Assembly: GCA_016946835.1 (NCBI GenBank)
Contig: JACVTC010000048.1
Span: 391,001-455,000 of the forward strand
Length of the DNA: 64,000 bases
DNA from: Neocallimastix lanati (nom. inval.)
Lineage: Eukaryota > Neocallimastigomycota > Neocallimastigomycetes > Neocallimastigales > Neocallimastigaceae
Direction: 5' to 3'
The notes under the pieces were generated by a model. The model was not told the DNA's origin and searched no databases. It saw only the letters and a list, made by a program, of their open reading frames with translations. The position numbers and the translations under genes were made by a program. Numbering within the stretch: the first letter of the stretch is position 1; each line of letters starts with the position of its first letter. Of this stretch, positions 55,701 through 64,000 are shown piece after piece.

Positions 55701-58479
55701 TAATTAATTTAATTAATTCTCTTTTTAATGCGTCAGCTTGTACTTTTGAAACACGATATGCGCGTTGTTTTATGGGTTCTGTTCCAGGAATTAAATTTAT
55801 TCTGTGAGGATATAATTTTGAGAATCCCAAATCATCAGTTTTTAACGCTAGTACACTAATGTATTCTAAAAATAAATTTTCAACACTTGATTTTAGATGT
55901 TCTGGTAGTTTATTAATAATAGAATAAATCATCTCAAATTTTGTCTTAGTATCGTTAATGGGTACGTTATCTTTATTGTCTATTACTTCATTTGTTATGA
56001 CTAAAAGTGCTGGTATTAAATAAGTATTAATATTGTGTAATTTATTTTTATATTCTTTATCATTTATTTTAGCTTTAAGTAATTTAGAAGGATCATTTAT
56101 TTCATCATTAAAATTTCTTTCTGAAACATTTTTAAGTGAATTATGAGAATTTAATTTTGACATATCATTATTAATATTTTCAGTATTTATTTTAGAATTA
56201 TTTATTTTTTTATAAATGATTTCGTTATTTTTATTTTCAATCTTATTTATTTGTTCAGTAATTATTTTAGGATTATTTATTTTATTACTAGAGATATCAT
56301 TATTATTTTTTTCAATATTATTTAAATTTGAATTAATATTATTATCAATTATAACATCAAGAAAACATAATGGATCATCTTTAAAATTATTAATATGAAT
56401 ATTTGGAATATCAGATTCCACATAAATAAAGAAGGTATTATTATCATTATTATTTATATCCAACTCATCATTTAATTTATTTTCATTAATGTCAGAACAT
56501 TCATCACTTAAACTATCATCATTATTATTTTCATCTAATTCTTGATCACCTTCATTTGTTTCATCAGTAGGTTTAAGATTAACATCATAAAATAATGAGG
56601 CTAGTTTAACAAAATTATTATCATCATCAATATGATACAGAGTATCATTTACTAAGTTTATATCAAAACGATTTCTTTTTAAAGTATCAACACCAATTAA
56701 TATATCAAATATATCATCTTTCTCTATTTTTCTAAAATAATCTACAAATGTGTAATTTCCAATAGTTATTGATAATTCATAAATATCAGAGTCAATAGAA
56801 TTATTTGAATAAACTTGAAAAATCTTCTCTGATATTCTTCCAATAGGATTTTTATTAATATTATATTTTTTCAGAGCTGAGGATGTAATTAAATTTACAC
56901 TAGCACAAGAGTCAAGGAATATTTCTACTGGTTTTTTATCAACTGTTCCTTTGACTTTAATCACCTTGTGCTGACTTATAATATTCATAACATTAATTAG
57001 TGAAGTATTTGCTTTTGTTGTATTATTCCCTTTTCCTTCTGTTAAACGTAAAGCTTTAGTAAATTCTGATCTAAACTTTGGGAATAAGTCTAATAAGTAA
57101 ACTAGTTTTGTTATTACTTCAGTTGAAGCTACCTCCTTAATTAAATCATTTATTTTATATTCTTTAAAAGTTTCCATCATTTTAATGTGTTTTTCCTGTT
57201 TATTAAATTCTTGAGTGATGGCTATTTTATTATTATTATTTTCTTCACTTAATATTTCTTTTATTTTTTTCTTTTTATTAATTTTTTTAGCATTCCTTAT
57301 ATTTGGTTGATTAATTACCGAAAGGTCAAGGTAATTTAATTTATTTGTATCTATATTATTATTATCCTTATCTTGTAATATATTATTTTTCGGAGAATTA
57401 TTATTATGTATTTCTTTTTTCTTAGTTATTAAATTTTCATTATTTTTAGAGTTAGTAATATTACTGTGTTTTTTATTATTTATTTCTGTATCTGTTAGAG
57501 AAATATTATCATGAATTTCAATTATATCATTAAAAGAAACATTTTTATTATTAGTTTTTGGAATATTTTTTTCATTAATTATATCAAATTTTCTAATAGT
57601 GTTATTTATTTCTTCATTATTTGGGAAATCATTAGTTGTCACATTAATTTCTTCCGTTTCCATATTTGAGTTTGTTGATTTATTAATTTTATTATTTAAT
57701 TTACTTTGAATCTTTTTTTTTATTGCAGGTGTGATAATTGGGACAGGATTATCTGTTAACTTTTTCTTAACTTCTTTTAGAAAAGGAGTTGATTTTGAAT
57801 TATTTTTATTTCCTTTTTTCTGAACCACTGCCGCAATTTCCTCCACTTCATCATTATCATTGAAATCATTATTATATTCATTTATTTCATCATTTTCAAT
57901 ATTATTTTCTTCTTTGTTTAAATAATAAATATTACTATTTTTTTCCATGTAATTTTGATTATTAGAATAATCAGGATAATTATTATATTTATTAACTTCA
58001 TCTTCATAATAATCATTATGCATTAAATGTTCATTATTATCATAATTACTCTCATTTAATTTTATATTATTAGAAAAGTTATTATTTTCAACATTATTAT
58101 TATATTTATTGTTGTTTATAATTTCGCCCTCCATTTTAAAATTGTTTTTATTATTAATATTGTTAATATTATTTATATTATCATTATCACTTGTATAATT
58201 ATTAATATTTTTAAAATTATTATATATAACATTGTTAGGAGAATTATCATAATTCATGTTGCTATTAATTTTTTTTATTTTGTCACTATCATTATTATAA
58301 TTATATTTTCCATTATCATTATAAAGAATTTTATTAGTTTCCATTATATGATTATTATTATTTAAATCTAATGAATATGTTAAATTCACATATTCGTTAT
58401 TATTGTTTTTATTATAGTTAATATTTTGTTGATTGGTTTGTTTAGTGGAAGTTATCCTTCTCCCAATATTTAGTTTAAA
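52723..58479 (-). CDS. pol: F pol, enlarged by Asn-rich inserts
   Basis: Open from the slippery site to 52723, about 1918 codons and roughly 390 longer than E pol. Motifs: TDNPVPIITPAI linker, protease IFLDSCASVNLI (about 521), reverse transcriptase VRMCVDYRKIN and IYIDDLVIYS (about 1056), RNase H FIIRTDASKAGIGG (about 1203). A linker of about 210 Asn/Lys-rich residues (54510-53870) follows, then the integrase zinc region (HTIGHEG, CHNCQTC; about 1576-1616), D-D-E core (LDLIGPLYR, ITDNGPQF, NGEVENRNREI) and LGPLKIVKQ. A second Asn-rich expansion separates protease and reverse transcriptase. The corresponding spacers in E and D are much shorter. All catalytic residues I can check are present, so the element may be competent. 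No chromodomain. Confidence 0.93.
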   Translation of the reverse strand, partial: FKLNIGRRITSTKQTNQQNINYNKNNNNEYVNLTYSLDLNNNNHIMETNKILYNDNGKYNYNNDSDKIKKINSNMNYDNSPNNVIYNNFKNINNYTSDNDNINNINNINNKNNFKMEGEIINNNKYNNNVENNNFSNNIKLNESNYDNNEHLMHNDYYEDEVNKYNNYPDYSNNQNYMEKNSNIYYLNKEENNIENDEINEYNNDFNDNDEVEEIAAVVQKKGNKNNSKSTPFLKEVKKKLTDNPVPIITPAIKKKIQSKLNNKINKSTNSNMETEEINVTTNDFPNNEEINNTIRKFDIINEKNIPKTNNKNVSFNDIIEIHDNISLTDTEINNKKHSNITNSKNNENLITKKKEIHNNNSPKNNILQDKDNNNIDTNKLNYLDLSVINQPNIRNAKKINKKKKIKEILSEENNNNKIAITQEFNKQEKHIKMMETFKEYKINDLIKEVASTEVITKLVYLLDLFPKFRSEFTKALRLTEGKGNNTTKANTSLINVMNIISQHKVIKVKGTVDKKPVEIFLDSCASVNLITSSALKKYNINKNPIGRISEKIFQVYSNNSIDSDIYELSITIGNYTFVDYFRKIEKDDIFDILIGVDTLKRNRFDINLVNDTLYHIDDDNNFVKLASLFYDVNLKPTDETNEGDQELDENNNDDSLSDECSDINENKLNDELDINNNDNNTFFIYVESDIPNIHINNFKDDPLCFLDVIIDNNINSNLNNIEKNNNDISSNKINNPKIITEQINKIENKNNEIIYKKINNSKINTENINNDMSKLNSHNSLKNVSERNFNDEINDPSKLLKAKINDKEYKNKLHNINTYLIPALLVITNEVIDNKDNVPINDTKTKFEMIYSIINKLPEHLKSSVENLFLEYISVLALKTDDLGFSKLYPHRINLIPGTEPIKQRAYRVSKVQADALKRELIKLINNKLIVPSSSPWSSPVVLVPKKNGQVRMCVDYRKINNCTLKDAYALPLIDDILYYISGDTTILSTIDLFSGYHQIPMHPDDKDITCFTTLYGNFNFEVMPFGLCNAPATFQREMNRIFFDLIGVCVFIYIDDLVIYSSSLEQHVKDIEKVFQILNNNGLKVNFEKCHFFQEEVDLLGHTLSTKGIKPMISKIEIITNWLPPTNIKQLRSFLGAIGYYRKFISNFAQIAKPLYELTKKDTPFIWSTKCNIAFEYLKTQLVKAPILSPPNFNKPFIIRTDASKAGIGGVLLQLDDNNIEKPLYYESRTLSNAENNYSITELEGLAAFYCVKKFKPFLTGNSFETILFTDHKPLVYIFNNKEPTSSRHVRWITEFSTLKINVKYEEGKKNVVADALSRMSVKKDYKININDNKNSLNINNNFKEGEGLFNNQNKETNNVGKYKNDLKEKLINNGDNIKDKSKITNITNENNNKNIINENINKFTFKNNKNKFTIKENNNKVKNKINIEDNENKNKNKNLNNENKDVNKNLNNEDKNNNIINSVNNTRILNEKIEEYKILENNNKDKKEEINNIFININDPYNSNNNINNNNNKVDDNNNNNVVDSGNCLNNFLENYINQKFVKIDNILYYKQNNILRKVINNQEEKWKLINAAHTIGHEGIYKTYHRLRRDFYWKGMIKDIKLFIKCCHNCQTCKPQPTNSYPEDLATPPGLPFSRVGLDLIGPLYRTKRGNRYIIVLVDYLTKWVEAEPLKKTESEDVIRFLTNVFARHGIPELLITDNGPQFVADKTKAFLDLNDVYVHYISTYHPASNGEVENRNREISKYLRILGSNDKEWDDLLPSALWALRTCRNEVTKYSSFELLYGRRDLQPFGLTINMDERLPEETEEEYYIRKFINHNQWIKEAIENIETANKLWSDRRKQIKRLRSSFRPGDLVLIRNFNRRKLDPYFLGPLKIVKQQFNTVTVCDPITNEIAERNIHLKNVIPYITNFIEFKD
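58446..58479 (-). promoter_or_regulatory. -1 ribosomal frameshift signal of F
   Basis: UUUAAAC (58473-58479) followed at once by the gag TAA (58470-58472), within a 7-nt spacer, then the hairpin TGGGAGAAGGATAACTTCCA (58446-58465), identical to that of D. Confidence 0.82.
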
Positions 58480-59659
58480 TGATTATTATTAAGAAGTCCT
58501 TTTTCCTCCATTTCTGCTAATTGCTTAAATGTATAAGGGCATTTATTACTCTTGTGTCCTTCTTGGTAACAACGATGGCAATATAATGTAGAATTTGGGC
58601 TGTTTAAATCAAACCCTTGCTGAATTCTATTTTGAATATCGGAGTTATTAATAAATTGTTCTTTTCTATTTTTTATATACGGATTTTTGATTTGATTATT
58701 TTGATCATGATAATTATTATATCCTTGAATATTATTATAATTATTTTGTGGAACTCCAGCATTATAATTATTAGTTCCATTGTTTATATAATTAAAATTA
58801 TTATTTCTTCTATTACTGCTATTATTAAAATTATTTATATTTCCATTTGTACGGTATTTACCATAAGGATTATTGAGTGTAGCTCTATTTGGATTATATA
58901 AATTAAAATTATTACTATTATTAAAAGAATATTCATTATTATTAGTATTCCAGTTATTGTTAATCATATTATTATTTTGTTGATAATTATTTCTTGGATC
59001 TGCATTAAAATAATTAAATGTAGGATTTCTATTTCTTCTTGGGAAACTAGTATTTTGAGTCAACATAGATAAATTTCTAATATTTCTTTTATTGTTAGTT
59101 GTTCTAATTTGATATTCTTCATTACTATTATTATTATCTGGTTTGTTCCATTCCTTCTCTGCTTCTTCAGCCGTTTCAGCAATTTCATAAGCTTCATTCA
59201 AGGAATCACATTTAGACATAAATACTTGAGAATAAGCAAAATTCCTTGACTTTATAGCGTTCCTATAAGTTTTTACTGAAACAATTTTTTGGTAGTCTCT
59301 TGACAGATCGTGATATAATCTTCTATATCTATCATTAAAAGTTTTTATTGTTTCATTTTCTTTAATTTTTAATCCTTGAAGGTAGGTCAACTTATCTCCT
59401 TCGGTAATTCCAAGATGTTCTTCTACTGCCTTTTGAATTTCCTTAAGAGAAGGGTACACACCTGTTCTTTTATTTATTAGTCTTCTTAAAACGGCTTTAG
59501 TATTTGAATCCACAGCTTCAGAAGCCCAAGTAAAAATTCTTTCCGGGTCTTTTATATTGCAAACTCTCATTAAGTTGCTAAGGTCTTCAATCCAATCCAC
59601 TACATTATTTTCATAGTCTTCTAACATAGGGAGGACTTTATAAATTTTCAAAGAATCCA

Positions 59660-59660
<1 letters not shown>
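58470..59660 (-). CDS. gag: F gag with zinc knuckle
   Basis: A 396-residue gag, start MDSLKIYKVLPMLEDYENNV. The capsid-like half (to about 180) keeps DPERIF and a late EIAETAEEAEKE helix seen in D and E. Residues 180-360 are Asn/Tyr/Arg-rich. The zinc knuckle CHRCYQEGHKSNKC is near 365. It ends NNNHLN-stop on the slippery codons. Intact. The sequence around the ATG sits after a TTA-repeat leader. Confidence 0.88.
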
Positions 59661-59704
<44 letters not shown>

Positions 59705-59974
59705 ATTTATTATTTTTTTTTTTTTTTTTTATAATGTATATTATATATTATTATTTATTTTTATTATAAATATATAATTCTCTGATTTTCTTGGCTATTT
59801 GTTTTAAATTTTCAAGGCTGTGAATTATATCTACTCTCTTGACTTACTCAATTTTCGATTCTATTCACCCTTTATTCTCTTTAAAACAAATCCAGTACTC
59901 TCTCAGTATTAATATATTTTTATAAATGAATTTATATTTTTTAAAATATTTATAAAATAACCACAATTTATTAT

Positions 59975-60010
<36 letters not shown>

Positions 60011-60141
60011 AAATTTTTTTTTTTTTTATAATTTTTTTTTTTTATAAATTTTTTTTTATAATTATTATTTATTTAATTTTTATACTATATTTTCACGATA
60101 TTTTCCTGCTTGCTTCGCCCGGATTCTCCACCAAAAATGGT
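59661..60141 (-). promoter_or_regulatory. Leader and primer-binding site of F
   Basis: An AT-rich leader with TTA and poly-T runs. The primer site TGGTGGAGAATCCGGGCG on the minus strand (plus 60116-60133) begins 8 nt from the LTR and is identical to that of D. Confidence 0.7.
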
Positions 60142-60675
60142 TGATACAATTAATTTAAAAAGTATCATAAAATATGGGAAAAGCAAGAGGGAATTAATCA
60201 AGAAATATCGTATTTATGAAATAGTATAATAATTATTATATATTTATATAATACACTCAAATTATTATTTTAGAATATAATGTTCATTTTATTATGTTTA
60301 TTTATTAAAATTATTCACTTTATTATATTTATTTATTAAAATAATTATTCACTATTATTCATTCTCAATTAATACATTTCAATAAAAATAAAAACACAAC
60401 ATTTTTTTTTTATAATTAAAACTTCCTAATTTTTATCTTATTATTCTCTATATTATTATTATTTAAAATTTGTACTTTTACATAATTAATTATATTATAT
60501 ATATTTTTATAATAAACTTATATTAATAATAAAATAATAAAATAATTTTATAATATTATATCTTATTAAATATTAATTTTAACTTATTTAGAAAATATTA
60601 ATAAAAAAATTATTTACAATAATATTTAAAATAATAATTATATCACTTTACATTCTTATTAAATATCTCGTATCA
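60142..60675 (-). repeat. 5' LTR of F
   Basis: 534 bp, same sequence as the 3' LTR on reading. CATA follows. Confidence 0.9.
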
Positions 60676-60690
60676 CATAATAATCAAATT
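60676..60690. other. tRNA 5' flank used repeatedly as integration site
   Basis: CATAATAATCAAATT, the 15 nt between F and tRNA-Leu. TSD arithmetic places the entry points of C', K, D, A, G, C and F within or just beyond this segment (18, 14, 14, 13, 15, 17 and 15 nt from the tRNA, counting the duplicated bases). Confidence 0.8.
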
Positions 60691-60771
60691 GGCTAAGTGG
60701 CGGAGAGGTTAACGCGTCAGGTTTAGGCCCTGGTCACACTTGTGGCGTGGGTTCGAATCCCACCTTAGTCA
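60691..60771 (+). tRNA. tRNA-Leu(UAG)
   Basis: An 81-nt class II tRNA. The acceptor GGCTAAG pairs with CTTAGTC (one G-U) and the discriminator is A. D-arm region TGGCGGAGAGGTTAACGCG, anticodon arm TCAGG-TTTAGGC-CCTGG with anticodon TAG, long variable arm CACACTTGTGG, and T arm GTGGG-TTCGAAT-CCCAC. A and B boxes are intact and no intron is present. The gene looks functional despite the transposon load on its 5' side. Confidence 0.96.
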
Positions 60772-60775
60772 GTTC

Positions 60776-60781
60776 TTTTTT
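60776..60781 (+). terminator. Pol III T-run terminator
   Basis: Six T residues start 4 nt after the discriminator base. Confidence 0.8.
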
Positions 60782-61215
60782 ATTTATTTTTTAAATATAA
60801 TTATTTCATTCATTATTATTATTATTATTATTTATTTCATTCTTTATTATTACTATTATTTATTTATTACTATTATTATTATTATTTAAAATATATTTTA
60901 AAACATATATATTTAAATAAATTTTTAATTTTATTTTTAATTTTTTGGATTAATATTTTTAATAATATTTTTTATTTCTTTTTATCATGCAATATTGAAA
61001 TAATTTGAAAAATATTTTAACTATGTATAGTAAAGATAATGATTGATAATTGATTATTTTTAATATTCAGTGACATTTTAATACAATAAATTTCAATATA
61101 ATGATTATTATATATATTTATAATTTTAAAAAGTTTTTTGTTTTATATCTATTTAATTGGTATTAAAATATTAAAATGAATGATTATATCATGAAAATTT
61201 ATAAATTTAACAATC

Positions 61216-61255
<40 letters not shown>

Positions 61256-62031
61256 GTTCTTATGTTTTTTGTTATGGAAATTATATTAAATGGGTTAAGT
61301 AATTTCAAGAATTTTTTTATCTTAAAGTTTAGTATAAAATATATATTAATGGTTAATGGTTTTAACTAAAAATATAATCCTTTACATGAAATATATGAAA
61401 TTAATAATAATTAAATAGTTTTTTAATTAAATTTTAAAAATTATATAAAAAATTTTTTTTAAAAAAAAAAAAAAAAATAAAATATAGATTATAATTATTA
61501 AAAGTTGTTATTATTTAATATCATTAATTTTTTTTTTTTTTTAAACTAGTTTTACAAATTTATATAATTATAATATATTATAATATTTAATAATTTAATA
61601 ATAAATTTATTAATCATGATTACTTTATTATTTATTACTAAATAATTAAATAAATATATTTTAATATTTTAATATTTATATATATATATATATTTTTTAT
61701 ATTATTAAAATTTTTTATTTTATTTTATAAAAACTTTTTTATATTATTAAAATTTTTTATTTTATTTTATAAAAACTAAAGTAAATATTATTTGATCTTT
61801 ATTACCTTTTTTTTTTTTTTTTACTTTATTTTATAGCAAAATATAGTATTTACAATAAAGCGTATAAATATAATAACAAATAAAATTAAGTATAAAAAAA
61901 AAGAAGAAAACAAAAATAAAATAGTAATTGAATTAAGTAAAACAATAAAAAAAGAAAGTTAAAAAAAAAAAAAAAAAAAAAAAAGCAACAAACTAGTAAA
62001 ATATTAAATATATAATTATTAATAATTAATA
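60782..62031. other. Intergenic region and RPT3 upstream DNA
   Basis: AT-rich with TTA repeats (60815-60890), an AT dinucleotide run (61230-61255), a 55-bp imperfect duplication of TTTTTATATTATTAAAATTT (near 61690 and 61735) and A-runs before the ATG. No gene and no clear TATA box that I would defend. Confidence 0.6.
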
Positions 62032-62620
62032 ATGGAGGAAATTGGAATTAAAGTTCAACCAGCAAAATCGGTAATATATATAATTTATACTATACATAAA
62101 TACATTCATTTTTATTTTATTTGGTATTATAATCTCGAAATTTTAAATTATTTAAATAATAATAATAAAATTAAATTGGAAATATAATAAAGTATAAATA
62201 AGGGAAATGAAATTGAATACATAAAAATCAATGTAAATAAAAAATTGAAATGTGTACCCCATATCAATTAAATAAATACTAAATGATAGTAACAAAGTAT
62301 AATATGACACACATATATATGAAAAAAAATTATAATAAATAAACTATAATAAAAAAAAAAAGAGAAATGAAATTTAATTATATAATTTTAAAAAATGAAT
62401 CATACATTTATAAATTTTTATAGATATATTATTTATTGTTTGTTATAATTATTATTATTTTCATAAAAAAGGAAAAGAAAAAAGATAATAAATCAAAATA
62501 TAATATCTTTATAAAGAAAACATTAGTTTATTATTTTATTATAATAACTTTGAAATTTAAAATTTTTAATATATATAATAGTAATTCAAATATTAATGAA
62601 ATTTAATAATGTTTTAATGT

Positions 62621-62661
<41 letters not shown>

Positions 62662-64000
62662 AAATTAAAATTAGTAGATATTAAAATAATGAATTATTAA
62701 TTCATAGGACATAAACTAATCTTTATCATAATTTTATGAAAAAAAATGCTTAATAATTTTTTTATTTATTTTATTAATTTTTTATATTTGATTTATTATA
62801 TATTTTATGTTGAAAGTACTTTAAAAAAAATTATATTAGATCAAATACTTAATTAAATTATATATATTATTAATGAATAATACTAATTACTAATATTCCT
62901 TTATGAAAAATAATTAAAATAGTTCTATTTATATTTATACTAATAAATTAATTATTTCTTTTTATTTTTTATATAAATAATTTTAATTATATAATATATA
63001 TACTTATAAATAATAATTCTATATAAATAATAATTAAATTTATTACTAATAAAAATTATTTGAAAATTCCATAAAATGAAAATTTTATTCATTTATTTTT
63101 TTTTTCTTTTATTTTAAATAAATATATATTATATCAATTTAAATAAAAAAAAATTATTAAATTTATAAATAAATAAATAAAATAAAATAAAATAAAAAAT
63201 AATAATAATTAAAATAAAAAAAATAATAATAAAAGAACGAAAAATTAAATAGAAATGAAATATTAGACGAACTTGAAGATGAAGACCCATATACTCAATA
63301 CAAAAAACTTCAACGTCATTTAGAATTTTTAAAACTTCAAGAAGAATATATCAAGGATGAACAAAAGAATCTTAAAACTGAATTAATAAGAGCTCAAGAA
63401 GAAGTTAAAAGAATTCAATCTGTACCTTTAGTTATTGGTCAATTCTTAGAACCAATTGATCAAAATACAGGTATTGCTGGTTCAACAACAGGTTCAAACC
63501 ACGTTGTTCGTATTCTTAGTACTATTGATCGTGAATTATTAAAACCAGGAGCTTCAGTTGCTTTACATAGACATTCCAATGCATTAGTTGATGTTTTACC
63601 ACCAGAAGCTGATAGTAGTATTGCTATGTTAGGTGAAAATGAAAAACCAGATGTAACCTATTCTGATATTGGTGGTCTTGATATCCAAAAACAAGAAATT
63701 CGTGAAGCTGTTGAACTTCCATTAACACACTTTGATTTATATAAACAAATTGGTATTGACCCACCAAGAGGTGTTTTACTATACGGTCCACCAGGTACTG
63801 GTAAGACTATGTTAGTCAAGGCTGTTGCTCACCATACTACTGCTTCTTTCATTCGTGTTGTTGGTTCAGAATTTGTACAGAAGTACTTAGGTGAAGGTCC
63901 AAGAATGGTAAGAGATGTTTTCAGAATGGCTAAAGAAAATTCTCCATCAATTATTTTCATTGATGAAATTGATGCTATTGCAACTAAACGTTTTGATGCC
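62032..64000 (+). CDS. RPT3: 26S proteasome ATPase subunit Rpt3 (PSMC4), 3' cut by window
   Basis: Exon 1 (62032-62070) encodes [13 protein letters not shown], with the MEEIGI start typical of Rpt3. Exon 2 opens at 63236 and runs to the window end. It gives the coiled-coil segment ([20 protein letters not shown]), the OB-fold region ([20 protein letters not shown]), the Rpt3-type PPEADSSI and [19 protein letters not shown], Walker A GPPGTGKT, pore loop [12 protein letters not shown] and Walker [17 protein letters not shown]. Rpt3 is one of six AAA+ ATPases of the 19S base ring that unfold substrates into the 20S core. About 268 residues of a protein usually near 400-420 are present; the rest lies beyond 64000. 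Confidence 0.96.
62071..63235 (+). other. RPT3 intron 1
   Basis: GT at 62071 and AG at 63234-63235, 1165 bp, very AT-rich with a poly-T tract at about 62624-62660. The chosen acceptor keeps phase 0 (AAC GAA AAA). The next AG (63251-63252) would give a stop at the second codon. No embedded gene seen. Confidence 0.82.

Larger units (their letters stand above)
51923..60675 (-). mobile_element. Ty3/gypsy element F, apparently intact
   Basis: Two 534-bp LTRs that look identical, 4-bp duplication CATA (51919-51922 and 60676-60679), primer site, gag, frameshift signal and intact pol. It is the insertion closest to tRNA-Leu: its right end is 15 nt from the mature tRNA 5' end. It is the youngest layer of the stack. 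Confidence 0.93.

Noticed and set aside
63251..63252. Alternative RPT3 splice acceptor
   Set aside because: Would put TGA as the second codon of the exon.

Overview
The window is extremely AT-rich eukaryotic DNA with long poly-A/T runs, Asn- and Lys-rich proteins, a spliced proteasome ATPase gene and fungal-type LTR retrotransposons. This fits an anaerobic gut fungus (Neocallimastigomycota). That is an inference from composition, from the Tf1/sushi-like self-priming elements and from a CBM52-like wall protein; no taxonomic marker gene is present.

Layout. 3-899: Asn-rich reading frame broken by one stop. About 900-6302: old LTR (family I) split by a 4.4 kb copia-like element J (1433-5874), which lacks recognisable pol but carries an intact secreted, GPI-anchored-type Cys-rich gene. 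6303-15039: Ty3/gypsy element E (minus strand), with a SINE-like insert at 6774-7205. 15040-17700: gypsy remnant H. 17701-18712: remnant C' of a C-type LTR, split by a solo LTR. 18721-19572: LTR remnant K. 19577-28182: gypsy element D. 28188-44623: gypsy element A, with chromovirus B (34652-41670) nested in its gag. 44626-45464: solo LTR G. 45468-51916: Tf1-like element C. 51923-60675: intact gypsy element F. 60691-60771: tRNA-Leu(UAG). 62032-64000: RPT3, cut by the window end.

Two lineages of Ty3/gypsy elements are interleaved. D, E, F and A (with relatives H and G) have separate gag and pol frames joined by a conserved -1 frameshift signal (UUUAAAC, short spacer, hairpin), conventional tRNA primer sites, a protease motif D-T/S-C, and 4-bp target duplications where these can be read. 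B and C have one fused gag-pol frame, 5-bp duplications, and a primer site complementary to the predicted 5' end of their own RNA, as in the self-priming Tf1.

The central result is positional. Peeling off the insertions by their target duplications shows that C', K, D, A, G, C and F each entered 13-18 bp upstream of the tRNA-Leu gene. Each newer copy pushed the older ones outward. About 42 kb of sequence is therefore a time-ordered stack built at one Pol III start site. Targeting of this kind is known for yeast Ty3 and Dictyostelium DGLT-A. B, the two family-I solo LTRs and the SINE-like unit are secondary insertions elsewhere. All coordinates and repeats were read by eye; no alignment or database search was run.
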